From: Flavobacterium quisquiliarum
GTDB lineage: Bacteria; Bacteroidota; Bacteroidia; Flavobacteriales; Flavobacteriaceae
Length of the DNA: 64,000 bases
NCBI RefSeq assembly: GCF_019308285.1
Contig: NZ_WWEM01000032.1
Coordinates: 16,137 to 80,136, forward strand
Direction of reading: 5' to 3'
Shown piece by piece: positions 27,726 through 36,492 of this stretch. The notes beneath the pieces were generated by a model, which was not told the DNA's origin, did not search any database, and worked only from the letters and a program-made list of their open reading frames with translations. Position numbers and translations under genes: made by a program. Numbering within the stretch: the first letter of the stretch is position 1; every line of letters starts with the position of its first letter.

Positions 27726-28133
27726 AAGTTCTTCACTACTTGCAAATGTAGAAACAAGTATAAAAAAATGGTTCCTGCTTCTTCTTTCTTTAAAGAGAAC
27801 CAGGAACCGGCAAACGGGCCGTTTGAGCCCTTATTATAAGCAGCCAAAAACATTCTTTCTAATGGAATCCAAACCTCTAAAGGGTATTGGAAACGGGATT
27901 GTCATGCGGAGTCTGCAGACCTTGATTGTTAAGAAAACTTAACAAATACTACCTCAGAACGAGGTTTAAAAATGGCATTAGAAGTAAAAAACCATCACTG
28001 AGAAAAAGATCAAATGGTTTGGCTGCATTAAAATTTTATGTCATGTCTTATAATTCAAATTATTGTAATTAAAACTTCATCCTTCTTTCAAAAATCTTTC
28101 TTCATTTTCTTTCACTATAAATACCTTATCCTC
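27726..28133 (+). other. Gene-free stretch with clustered inverted repeats, possible structured RNA
   Basis: There is no supported gene in these 408 bp, but several perfect inverted repeats cluster here: GGTTCCTG / CAGGAACC (27770-27808), AAACGG-g-CCGTTT shortly after, the palindrome GTCTGCAGAC (about 27911-27920), TTGTTAAG-aaaa-CTTAACAA (27926-27945) and ACCTC-agaac-GAGGT (27951-27965). Only some could be terminators. The density suggests a folded leader or non-coding RNA of the early-to-late transition. This is a hypothesis from sequence alone. Confidence 0.35.
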
Positions 28134-28388
28134 ATGCCAATATCTGCAAACAGAAGTCTCGGAATTCAAAAAAATAAATTAATGCGTTACAAACTCATCA
28201 AAGAATTGTATCAAAAACATAAAACAGAAGACATTCCTACGACCGTTGTATGGCGTAAATATGTTTATCCTGTTTACCCAATTTCACGCACTACTTTGTA
28301 TGAAATTCTTTGTACGCCTATCACTTCAGAATTAAAAAAAATCGAAGAACTTATGAACAATAAGGAAAATCTTCGCAATCCATCTTAA
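28134..28388 (+). CDS. Phage-type small protein, 84 aa
   Basis: I take the ATG at 28134 as start ('MPISANRSLGIQKNKLMRYK'); the in-frame extension to 28038 is Phe/Ile-rich and looks non-coding. The helical, basic protein contains 'RKYVYPVYPISRTTLYEIL', which has the rhythm of a helix-turn-helix, so DNA binding and control of later genes is conceivable. Not assignable to a family by eye. A terminator-like hairpin follows. Confidence 0.5.
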   Translation: MPISANRSLGIQKNKLMRYKLIKELYQKHKTEDIPTTVVWRKYVYPVYPISRTTLYEILCTPITSELKKIEELMNNKENLRNPS

Positions 28389-28483
28389 AAAGAAAACTGC
28401 TTCTTTTTAATCTTCAAAAACATCCTTTTGTGATGCAAAGATGAGGCATTTCCTCCATCAAAATCGAGCTTTGTTCGCTTTCC

Positions 28484-28497
28484 TTACAACCTTGTAA
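28484..28497 (+). promoter_or_regulatory. Conserved inverted repeat TTACA-N4-TGTAA, copy A
   Basis: TTACA-ACCT-TGTAA lies about 200 bp before the lysis cassette. Two similar sites with the same 4-nt spacer lie before the first fibre gene (42463-42480) and before the 2482-aa gene (44855-44872). A shared regulator of the late units is plausible. Confidence 0.4.
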
Positions 28498-28550
28498 AGC
28501 CCTAGAATACAAATGTTCAAGCACCTTGCATTTGTTTTTTTTAGGGCTTT
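28496..28550 (+). terminator. Intrinsic terminator-like double hairpin before the lysis genes
   Basis: Outer stem AAAGCCCTA (28496-28504) / TAGGGCTTT (28542-28550) followed by TTT, with an inner stem CAAATG / CATTTG. It should end transcription of the early operon about 110 bp after the 84-aa gene. It overlaps the conserved TTACA-N4-TGTAA site by 2 nt, so antitermination or attenuation ahead of lysis is possible. Confidence 0.6.
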
Positions 28551-28695
28551 TTTCGCCCAATCTTTGCAATGTCAAAAGGAAACAACTGCACTTCAAAACT
28601 GGAAAAAATCCAGCTTAGCTTCCCTCAAAAAACAGCCTAAAAGTTGTTATCCAAAAACATTTTTAAAATCTAACATTCAACATTAAACACATTCA

Positions 28696-28983
28696 ATGGA
28701 GCAGTTTTTATACCCCACCCTAACCGCCTTTTTCGCCGCTTTTATTACTTGGTTTTTCTCGATGCGGAAATCATTGGCAGAAGATCGAGCAGCCGAACTT
28801 GACAATGCCGTAAGTGCTGTAAAATATTACCGCGATCTTCTAGACGACCTTACCGCCCGACTTACAGCGGCAACAGACACCATAAAAAAAATGGAAATAC
28901 AGCACAAAGAACTTATGCTTATTAACCAGCAATTGGTAGATGAGCTGCAAAAATTCAAACAGTTAAACGGAAAACACGCATGA
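28696..28983 (+). CDS. Membrane-anchored coiled-coil protein in the holin position
   Basis: A 95-aa protein with one N-terminal membrane helix ('LYPTLTAFFAAFITWFFSM') and a long coiled coil of about 65 residues ('LLDDLTARLTAATDTIKKME...'). It overlaps the endolysin start by 4 nt (ATGA). Its place directly before an endolysin suggests a holin or a holin partner, but single-span proteins with a cytoplasmic coiled coil also resemble i-spanins or phage membrane anchors. Function is inferred from position. Confidence 0.6.
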   Translation: MEQFLYPTLTAFFAAFITWFFSMRKSLAEDRAAELDNAVSAVKYYRDLLDDLTARLTAATDTIKKMEIQHKELMLINQQLVDELQKFKQLNGKHA

Positions 28984-29432
28984 CACTTACCCAAAAAACC
29001 TTAGAAATCGCCACGGCACAAATTGGCGTCGAAGAAATTCCTAGAAACAGCAACTCTGGACCCGAAGTAGAAATTTATTTAAGAAGCGTTGGACTTGGAA
29101 AAGGATACGCTTGGTGCATGGCTTTTATTTACTGGTGCACTCAAAAAGCCGCACTTCAAATCAACGCCAAAAATCCATTGAAGAAAACGGGAGGCGTTTT
29201 GGATCAATACAATTCAAGACCGCTTTTGGTCAAAAAACTGCCACAGCCTGGAGATGTTTTTATTATGGATTTTAAAAACGGTACAGGCCATGCCGGATTT
29301 GTCGAAAAAGTTGCGGGAAACACCATCTACACCATCGAAGGAAATACGAATGACAGCGGAGGCCGTGAAGGCTATAAAGTCGCCAGAAGAAAACGAGATA
29401 TCAAAAGCATAAAAGGCTTTCTGCGCCTGTAA
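28980..29432 (+). CDS. Phage endolysin, CHAP-type peptidoglycan hydrolase
   Basis: The 150-aa protein has a CHAP-like fold: the catalytic Cys in 'GKGYAWCMAFIYWCTQKAA', the His in 'FKNGTGHAGFVEKVAGNT', followed by 'TIEGNTNDSGG'. It is close to the 'TIGR02594' group of phage amidases/endopeptidases. It lacks a signal peptide, so it would need a holin to reach the cell wall. It lies between the membrane anchor and the spanin-like gene, forming a lysis cassette. Confidence 0.87.
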   Translation: MTLTQKTLEIATAQIGVEEIPRNSNSGPEVEIYLRSVGLGKGYAWCMAFIYWCTQKAALQINAKNPLKKTGGVLDQYNSRPLLVKKLPQPGDVFIMDFKNGTGHAGFVEKVAGNTIYTIEGNTNDSGGREGYKVARRKRDIKSIKGFLRL

Positions 29433-29459
29433 AATTAACTTATAAACCAATTCTAAATT

Positions 29460-29957
29460 ATGACTAAACAGCTCAAGTACTTTATTATTTCTCTTTTCAT
29501 TCTGCTAATCGTGATTTCATGCCGAAGTCCGAAACCTGTGCAGAACGAGAATAAAATTCAGACCATCACGATTACCGAAACTTTACACGACACTGTTTTT
29601 AAAATCGCAAAAGACAGCAGTTCTTATAACGCATTACTAGACTGTATAAACGGAAAAGTAGTCCTTAAAAATGTTATTCAAGCCGAACCAGGGCGTACAT
29701 TAAAAAGCCCAAAGGTTCGACTGGATAACAATACACTCCAAGTAGACTGCAACCTGAAAGAACAAGAACTCTACGCACACTGGAAATCGAAACAAGTAAA
29801 AGACGTACTGGAAAAAACCATCACGATTACCAAGTTTGTCAACCATTTAACCTTTTGGCAGAAAGTACAGATTTGGTTAGGAAGACTGCTTCTTATTGTA
29901 CTGCTTTTTCTGATTGGCAGATTCTTGTACAAAACCTATAAACCGCTTTGGTTTTAA
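29460..29957 (+). CDS. Spanin-like lipoprotein with a C-terminal membrane helix (u-spanin architecture)
   Basis: A 165-aa protein with an N-terminal lipoprotein signal ('YFIISLFILLIVISCRSPKP', Cys near residue 21 acting as the lipidation site), a predicted beta/helical periplasmic segment, and a C-terminal membrane helix ('IWLGRLLLIVLLFLIGRFLY') followed by a short basic tail. Outer-membrane lipid anchor plus inner-membrane helix is the layout of unimolecular spanins (T1 gp11 type), which fuse the two membranes in the last lysis step. It follows the endolysin by 27 bp. Assignment is by topology and context. Confidence 0.7.
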   Translation: MTKQLKYFIISLFILLIVISCRSPKPVQNENKIQTITITETLHDTVFKIAKDSSSYNALLDCINGKVVLKNVIQAEPGRTLKSPKVRLDNNTLQVDCNLKEQELYAHWKSKQVKDVLEKTITITKFVNHLTFWQKVQIWLGRLLLIVLLFLIGRFLYKTYKPLWF

Positions 29958-29987
29958 ATACATCAAAATTTTAAATAATACCTTAAT

Positions 29988-32144
29988 ATGGCAGCACAGT
30001 CTCATTTTTTTATAGAGCCTGGAGGATTTACACAAAGTGAGACACAAGCTTTTGGTCCCGTTTCGAGCACCAAGTTCAACCTCACTTCCAGATTCTCTTT
30101 AAGTTCTCCCCAAAAAGCCTATTCGATCTGTAAAGGCGTTGTTTTAGTACAACCTCAGGAAGATCTGAATAATGGCAAAGTAAATTTAATTTTACGTCCT
30201 TACAAACAGCCCTTTCCGGGTTTAAACATCAAGTATTTTATTTATAGAGGATTGCGAAAAAGCGATTTTTTTATAAAAGACGGCGAATACAAGGTAATAG
30301 CCGAAAGTGGTCAAACTTCTGATTTTATAACTAAGATCAATAAAGATTTTAATGCTTTTTACGAAGGAACTACAACTTTAACCAAACCAACTTTTAAAGC
30401 CAGTTTTATTGGTTACAATGAAGATCCTGTTCAACAAAATGCAGAAACTTCTCTTTCTAATCTTTTCTTTAAAGAATCTGAATTAAAAACAGTAGATAAT
30501 ACTACAACGGAAAATGATTCTTTTGAACTTCCGCTTATTGATAGCGGTGAAACGTTAGGTTATTTTGCGCAAGGCGAATGCGGTATTGATGTTGTCCTTA
30601 ATTACGGCGACTACAAACATGAGTTTGACAACAGTGAATTTGTTTTCGATTTGGAATATGCCCGTAAACCTTTTGCAGAAATTACAGTAACTGGTGATAC
30701 TGCATTTAAACAAAAATTAGAGCGTGAGCAAAGTACACAGTTTATTGATATTACTGCGTTTTATGGCTCACATGTCGAAAATGGAGTTGTTAAAGCAACT
30801 GCTTCCGGAGTTCAAACCAACAAAAAAGGAACTGCAATTTTTAGTGATCTGCTCCATAATTTTTGGACCAAAAACCATTGGTACGTTTACATCCAGAGTG
30901 ATAGAACCCGTAGTTACGATTTCTATGGAAACTACAAAATTGATGAAGGTCCAGAAAACCTAAAAACAGGTTTATTAGAAAATCCGACAACCAAAGTAGT
31001 CCCGATGACAGCGGAAATTTATGGCACTAAAGAATGGCCGGTTTTAATTAACAACCAAGAACAGGCCAATACGGTTACAACAAATAACCTCTACCTGCAA
31101 TTTCCAACCGACAACAATAACAACACCGCTTTTTACGGACAGCTTGCTAAAGTGGCCAATGCGCAAAAAGACAATTTCATTAACGCAGATGGTTTACAAC
31201 TGCCTCCAGATGAAGAAGGCAATTATGCCGACTTCACCTCAACAATACAATTGACAACTCCTGCAGTGGCTGGTAAAAATATTGCTTCTCTTAGTCTTTT
31301 GATGTATCAGGGAAAAGTGAATATGTATACTGCTGGAACAACATTAGATGAAAACGGAGATTTGGTCATTTTATACAGACAAGCCAACTATTTTGACAAT
31401 GTTTTCAATTTAATCAAGACAAAACCTTTACTAAAATTGGGCAGTGACGAAAGTTATTCCAGAATGACTTCTGAAAAACTAAATCTCGTTAATGAATTTT
31501 ACGATAAAAAACAGCAGGGAATTTCGATTGTACAAACGCTTACAGTAAATGATAGTATTGAAACTGGAATTGAAGAAACGCCAACAGTTGCACGAGTTAC
31601 CTACATCACAGAAGCTATAGATGTTATGAACAATGCCGTTTCCGCAACTGGAAGCACTACACCAGATACTAAAACCACCGCTTCTGCCAGTGGTGCTGTA
31701 ACTAAAAGTAAAACCTACCAGCTTCCTGATCCTTACTATTATAATTTAAAATTGTTTACAGACAGCACACAAACTATTACTGGTTTGGAGTTAAAAACTC
31801 TTGACGGCTCTACTCCCAATAAAATTATCCTGGGATTAACCAAAACCGAAAATGACGCCATAAAAGCATTAATTACAGATGACACAAAAAATCCTCGTTT
31901 GTTTTTGATTGATCTTTTTGAGGATGAAAACGAATTTGTTTCTCCTGAAGATGTTAAATATCAGAAATACAAAGTGGGTGTTGTGGCTGAAAATGCTGAT
32001 GGTGACAATGTCTTGACAGAACCTGATGTTCCTGTTTTTGTTTACTCACTTGATAGAAGATATCATTTTAGTAAGGAGTATAGTGAGTATATGCCTGATT
32101 TAGACATTAGCATTCCATTTTTTAATATTAATACCGTTTTATAA
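29988..32144 (+). CDS. Large structural-type protein of the island, 718 aa, unknown
   Basis: Starts 'MAAQSHFFIEPGGFTQSETQ' with no signal peptide. The sequence is rich in beta-prone, Asn/Thr/Asp-containing segments ('KGVVLVQPQEDLNNGKVNLI', 'GETLGYFAQGECGIDVVLNY', 'VSPEDVKYQKYKVGVV') with no transmembrane helices, as in phage baseplate or fibre components. The next gene starts on the base after its stop, so this protein and the toxin protein are co-translated. I do not recognise a family; an adaptor or structural partner of the toxin is a reasonable guess. Confidence 0.6.
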   Translation: MAAQSHFFIEPGGFTQSETQAFGPVSSTKFNLTSRFSLSSPQKAYSICKGVVLVQPQEDLNNGKVNLILRPYKQPFPGLNIKYFIYRGLRKSDFFIKDGEYKVIAESGQTSDFITKINKDFNAFYEGTTTLTKPTFKASFIGYNEDPVQQNAETSLSNLFFKESELKTVDNTTTENDSFELPLIDSGETLGYFAQGECGIDVVLNYGDYKHEFDNSEFVFDLEYARKPFAEITVTGDTAFKQKLEREQSTQFIDITAFYGSHVENGVVKATASGVQTNKKGTAIFSDLLHNFWTKNHWYVYIQSDRTRSYDFYGNYKIDEGPENLKTGLLENPTTKVVPMTAEIYGTKEWPVLINNQEQANTVTTNNLYLQFPTDNNNNTAFYGQLAKVANAQKDNFINADGLQLPPDEEGNYADFTSTIQLTTPAVAGKNIASLSLLMYQGKVNMYTAGTTLDENGDLVILYRQANYFDNVFNLIKTKPLLKLGSDESYSRMTSEKLNLVNEFYDKKQQGISIVQTLTVNDSIETGIEETPTVARVTYITEAIDVMNNAVSATGSTTPDTKTTASASGAVTKSKTYQLPDPYYYNLKLFTDSTQTITGLELKTLDGSTPNKIILGLTKTENDAIKALITDDTKNPRLFLIDLFEDENEFVSPEDVKYQKYKVGVVAENADGDNVLTEPDVPVFVYSLDRRYHFSKEYSEYMPDLDISIPFFNINTVL

Positions 32145-35100
32145 ATGACTACTACCGCAATTCTAAAAGATGGAACTCCGGTAAGGATACATCTATTTGA
32201 AAAACCAGCTTTTGATGTCGAAGGCTTTTTAGTTGGTTTTACTTTATCCTCATTAAATTCAGAAGAATATAGATATTATCAACATTCTGAATTTAAAAGA
32301 GAGGATAGAAAAAAACCAAACCTATCGGGCTATTACGACAAAACAATGTTTTTAAAATACATTCAAAACGTTGAACCTGTTCCCACATTGGATAAATTGG
32401 TTAAATATAATTTTGAAAGGGTTCGAGCTACTGAAGGTGAAGAGATAACTGTCAGTACAATCGATTTTGGGCAACCTTATGATTATTTCTATAACACTAA
32501 GAATTACACTTTTAATTTACAAAGTTCTCCTGACAAGAAGAGAGTTGGCAATTACTTAAAACCAATTATAGAAAACTTTGAGGTAATTGATGAAAAAGTT
32601 AATTTAGACGGTATTGCTGGAGTCACTGTTTTGAATAATCAAGCCGGGTCACCTGGAGGAAATTTCTATAAAAAAAATCTTGGTGATTTAAATATAAATA
32701 ATAGAGAAGTAAGCGACGCAATTAAAAGCAACTTTAAGAAAGTAATGTCCTTAATTATTTTCAGAATTAGAGAAATTGATAGAGATATTATTCCAATACT
32801 TGCATCACACACTCATTTTTTTGAAAAGGAAGAAAAAGTGGCTGATGGAATTATAGATTACAATGATAATAATTCAGCTCAAGGATTTACTGATCTCGAA
32901 AAATTGCTATTTGATTTAAAAAGAGGCTGGGGTTATTACTATAATCCTAATACAGACATCCCTCTCCCTTTAAGAAATGATTTTGATGCTCAATTTTCTA
33001 TCCAGTCTTCTTTTGCCGATTATGAAACATATTATTCTCACCTAACTAGCTTTTACACTAAATGTAATGCCACAAAGAATCTTGAATATTACCCTTCTGA
33101 TAAAAAATTTCAATATTTACTAGAAATTTTACCTCCTTCTGCATTAAGCATTTTACCATTCAGTTATATTATTAATGCAATTAAAGGTTTATTAACAAAA
33201 AAACTAAAGCAAGACGAACAGCGTTTTTTAGTTAGACTCGTACTTTCAATAACTCCCTCACGCGCAAATGAGTTTTTAGATTTTTTATTAGAAAAAGAAA
33301 ATGGTACTGAGACTAATTTTCAAGTTATCTACGATACGCTAACAGATGCAAGGCTAGAAAGATACCCTTTTGTAAACTGGTTTGTTGATGAACAGCCTAA
33401 TAGAAAATATTTTGCTTTTGCTATATACAAATTATGGAAAGTTTCTAAATATAATTTAGATTATATACGTCCTGGAATTGTTGTTCCTGATCTTTGGCCA
33501 AATTTCAAAGGAATTGACCCTGAAAACTATTTTTATATTAATCATAAGGAATTTAACGAAAAGAACTGGTTAACATTTATTCCATCTACAACAGATAATG
33601 TAGTAACCACAGAACAATATTTTGAATCTAGATTGATTGATAAAAAAGTAGAAATAACTAAAATCACAAAGTTAGATCACAATTTTGAACATGGCGGATT
33701 CCATCATGAAGATAAAAGTATATTTGGGTTATTTCATCTTTATCAACAAGTTACTTTTTCGGGATATAAAGCTAATCTTGACCTATCAATTCCAACAACA
33801 GCGACTTTACCCGCTTTTCTTTTTCATTTTATTAAGGAATACGATGATCTGGCAGATTTTGATGCTGGAGTTGCACTAGCCATTAATATAACTGCTGATG
33901 TTTTGCTAATTTACTTTACAGGTGGCGCAAATGTATTAAGAGATCTACAGTACCTAAAATATACTACTAAAATTGGAAGAGCTTTACAAGGAAGCTTAAA
34001 TGGTGTTGAAGCTGTTGAAGTTTGGAGAGGACTAGAAGTTGGAAGTGAAATTTTTACTGTCACTACTGGTGAATTAGCACATATTAACCAATATTTAATA
34101 ACAACCGAAAATGATGAACAAAAAAGAAAAATTCTAGAAAAAAACCAGAAGGTTCTACTCAATCTTATGCTATTGGGAGTAACATCATCTATCACAGCAA
34201 GATCAAATGCTGTTAAGGAAGCTGAAGAAGCATTACGCTTAATCGATAATTTACCAGTTAATACTCCTCATGGAATTCCTCCGCCAATGATTAATGTTTT
34301 AACAACCTTAAAAGGACAAAAAGCTGTAACACTATCTTTATTTGGAAACAAATTAAACAACCTAGAACTTGGTGGAGTCGCAAATACAATTGTGGCAAAA
34401 TATAATATGCTTTTTACTGATGCTCAAAGACTAAAATTCTGGAATGATTTTCAACACATTGATGATCCTGTATTCTGGGAATTACTAAATAGTGGTAGAG
34501 GAGCTGACGGTTTACTTAATGGCAGTTATATTAACAATTGGATTGATTTAAGCGAAAGAGGTTTACAAGAAGCTAAATTTACTGATTATATTTGTGTTCA
34601 AAGACGAACTGATGGTCTAATTCGTTTTACTGACCAAAACAATTTAAAGCCTATTGTACAATCTTTAAATTTTGAGAAAAAAGTTTTTTTTGTAGATAAA
34701 TATGGATCCATAGAAAACTTTAATGATTTTAAATTTAATAAATGTATTCAACAACCAAAAAAATTAGAATTATTAACTGAATCAGGAAATTTTTTAAAAA
34801 GAGGACAATTAGATGAGCTGTTGGAAGAAGATATATTAAAAATTATTGAAAGCAATTTGAGTAATGCTCATATTGATTTATTAAGAATAAAAAATAAAAA
34901 TAATCTAGGACAAATCGTTTTTAACTTTGAAAAAGATATTGCAAATATCAATTTAGATTTAAATAGGCTACGAGCGTTAAGAGATGGAACAGCCTTTTCT
35001 TTTATGCAAGATCTTAATTTAACTACAAAGCAGATTAAAGATTTTCAATCTGCAAATAAGTTATTTGTCGAGACAAAAATTTATAATAATGCTAATTTAA

Positions 35101-35483
35101 TTAATACTTTTAATGACATTTATATCTCTGGTTGGAAAAATTTTGTGGGAAGCATTTTTAACAACAATATTCCAAATAGTATTATTGAACCTGGAAACAA
35201 TGCAAACTTTAATATTTTTAAGCAAAAAGCTATTGATATTATAAATAAGAAGAAAAGATATGATGATACTGAGCTAAAATATATATTTAATTTTTTAGAA
35301 AAACATTGGGATAAAGGTAATCGTTTTGAAATAACTATGGAAAGTACCTATTATTCATGTCAAAGTTGTCAAGGTTATATGTTATATTTAAAACAGTTAG
35401 CCAAACAGGAAGGAAAAGTTTTAAATATTACCATAAAATCAAGTACTGACGCCAAAGATTATAAGACATTAGAAAGACTATAA
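32145..35483 (+). CDS. Giant polymorphic-toxin protein with C-terminal deaminase-type domain
   Basis: An 1112-aa protein without signal peptide. Residues 1-560 are an unrecognised delivery/structural part. About 590-650 holds hydrophobic segments ('ITADVLLIYFTGGANVL'), and the remaining middle is helical. The last 80 residues carry a deaminase-toxin signature: a D-x-E-x-K strand-helix ('RYDDTELKYIFNFLEKHW', Glu near 1043) followed by 'FEITMESTYYSCQSCQGYML' with a Cys-x2-Cys pair near residues 1072/1075, as in the BURPS668_1122/Toxin-deaminase group. These bind zinc and deaminate nucleic-acid bases. A SUKH-type immunity gene follows 14 bp downstream, which supports the toxin call. Confidence 0.75.
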   Translation: MTTTAILKDGTPVRIHLFEKPAFDVEGFLVGFTLSSLNSEEYRYYQHSEFKREDRKKPNLSGYYDKTMFLKYIQNVEPVPTLDKLVKYNFERVRATEGEEITVSTIDFGQPYDYFYNTKNYTFNLQSSPDKKRVGNYLKPIIENFEVIDEKVNLDGIAGVTVLNNQAGSPGGNFYKKNLGDLNINNREVSDAIKSNFKKVMSLIIFRIREIDRDIIPILASHTHFFEKEEKVADGIIDYNDNNSAQGFTDLEKLLFDLKRGWGYYYNPNTDIPLPLRNDFDAQFSIQSSFADYETYYSHLTSFYTKCNATKNLEYYPSDKKFQYLLEILPPSALSILPFSYIINAIKGLLTKKLKQDEQRFLVRLVLSITPSRANEFLDFLLEKENGTETNFQVIYDTLTDARLERYPFVNWFVDEQPNRKYFAFAIYKLWKVSKYNLDYIRPGIVVPDLWPNFKGIDPENYFYINHKEFNEKNWLTFIPSTTDNVVTTEQYFESRLIDKKVEITKITKLDHNFEHGGFHHEDKSIFGLFHLYQQVTFSGYKANLDLSIPTTATLPAFLFHFIKEYDDLADFDAGVALAINITADVLLIYFTGGANVLRDLQYLKYTTKIGRALQGSLNGVEAVEVWRGLEVGSEIFTVTTGELAHINQYLITTENDEQKRKILEKNQKVLLNLMLLGVTSSITARSNAVKEAEEALRLIDNLPVNTPHGIPPPMINVLTTLKGQKAVTLSLFGNKLNNLELGGVANTIVAKYNMLFTDAQRLKFWNDFQHIDDPVFWELLNSGRGADGLLNGSYINNWIDLSERGLQEAKFTDYICVQRRTDGLIRFTDQNNLKPIVQSLNFEKKVFFVDKYGSIENFNDFKFNKCIQQPKKLELLTESGNFLKRGQLDELLEEDILKIIESNLSNAHIDLLRIKNKNNLGQIVFNFEKDIANINLDLNRLRALRDGTAFSFMQDLNLTTKQIKDFQSANKLFVETKIYNNANLINTFNDIYISGWKNFVGSIFNNNIPNSIIEPGNNANFNIFKQKAIDIINKKKRYDDTELKYIFNFLEKHWDKGNRFEITMESTYYSCQSCQGYMLYLKQLAKQEGKVLNITIKSSTDAKDYKTLERL

Positions 35484-35497
35484 AATAATTAAACATT

Positions 35498-35977
35498 ATG
35501 ACTATAAAATATTTACAACAATTAAAAAACAATCCAATCGCATATTCTAAAAATAATAAAGAACTTCAATTTAAAATAGAAGGAATTCCTGAATCAGAAA
35601 TTCAACAATTAGAATTAGTATGGAACAATGGTGATGTTTTCCCTAAGGTTTTAAAAGAACTATTGTTTTTAGCAGGTAATTTTTGTTATGTCTGTGATTA
35701 TGGGCCTAATAATAATCAACAAGAAATGCAGGAATGGGTAAGAGAGCATATGAAAGATAATAATCGTTCAATAAATCGTCCTTTTTTTGCCTTTGATGTA
35801 TATGGAGGCGATACTTTTTTGTTTATCTATTTAGATGAAGGAGATAATCCTACTGTTTTTGAAGCTAAACCATATTCTGATGACAATAATTGGATTGATA
35901 CATTGGCACCACAAACGATACAAAGTATTATAAATATAGGGATTAACAGAGTTAAAATAGGGCAAAATCCATATTAA
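35498..35977 (+). CDS. SUKH-type (SMI1/KNR4-like) immunity protein
   Basis: A 159-aa protein with the SUKH pattern: an N-terminal helix with 'IEGIPESEIQQLELVW', then 'FPKVLKELLFLAGNFCYV' and a late strand block 'PFFAFDVYGGDTFLFIYLDE'. SUKH proteins neutralise deaminase and nuclease toxins in polymorphic toxin loci. It lies directly behind the toxin and has a paralogue at 37190-37663. It should protect the producer; no export signal is present. Confidence 0.75.
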   Translation: MTIKYLQQLKNNPIAYSKNNKELQFKIEGIPESEIQQLELVWNNGDVFPKVLKELLFLAGNFCYVCDYGPNNNQQEMQEWVREHMKDNNRSINRPFFAFDVYGGDTFLFIYLDEGDNPTVFEAKPYSDDNNWIDTLAPQTIQSIINIGINRVKIGQNPY

Positions 35978-36390
35978 AATAATTTACCTGATCGCACAGA
36001 TATACCCGATCTATTAACTTCTGACGATGTTATAGAATTTTTGAAAACAGGTCCAACCAAAAATGATATTGGAGTTCGAATTGAGACACAAAGATTGAAT
36101 TGGAGTACTTCAATGAGAATGTATCAAGAAAACATTTCATTTAAAGGAATGTCTATTCAAGAACTTTCAGATTTTCATAGTCTTTTTAAAGATTATTTTA
36201 GAAGTGATAAAGAGAAACTTAATAGTTATCTTAAAAGTAATAGAGCGAGAATTAAAATTAACTGTTATAACAATTCCGAATTAATTGAGCCAACAATTGT
36301 AGAGTTTTATATTTCAGGAACCCCAGAATCATTTGTAGAATTATTCAAAGATGTCCCTGATGAGATCAGTGAAATGTTTATTCAAACTTC
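35978..36390 (+). pseudogene. Start-less reading frame, displaced toxin-array fragment
   Basis: The frame stays open in phase from the stop codon of the SUKH gene to about 36390, without an ATG near its beginning; a TTG-started version would begin at 36041. It encodes a mostly helical stretch with 'MSIQELSDFHSLFKDYF' and 'RARIKINCYNNSELIEP', then is cut by a REP palindrome. I read it as the remains of a toxin C-terminus or another immunity gene. A REP2-like sequence (35987-36010) forms its 5' edge. Whether any of it is translated is unknown. Confidence 0.5.
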
Positions 36391-36428
36391 CCCCGCTAGC
36401 GCGAGCGTCTCGCTCGTGAACGCAAAGT
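36391..36428 (+). repeat. Solo REP palindrome, forward
   Basis: CCCCGCTAGCGCGAGCG..., the same palindromic unit that flanks the RAYT genes, inserted in the toxin-array fragment. The core GCGAGCG-tct-CGCTCGT can fold into a short stem. Confidence 0.85.
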
Positions 36429-36470
36429 TGTCTTATCCTAAAAATAGATTTACAAAAAACATAAAAACAA

Positions 36471-36492
36471 CCCGATCGCACAGATCTATCCC
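36471..36492 (+). repeat. REP2-like GATCGC(A/G)CAGAT fragment
   Basis: A short copy of the second repeat family (CCCGATCGCACAGATCTATC) abuts the 5' REP of the first RAYT unit. Related copies lie at 35987-36010, 39643-39677, 41872-41900 and 42104-42216. Confidence 0.7.

Noticed and set aside
28038..28133. N-terminal extension of the 84-aa phage-type protein
   Set aside because: The extension is Phe/Ile-rich and translates AT-rich leader DNA; the ATG at 28134 gives a protein-like start.
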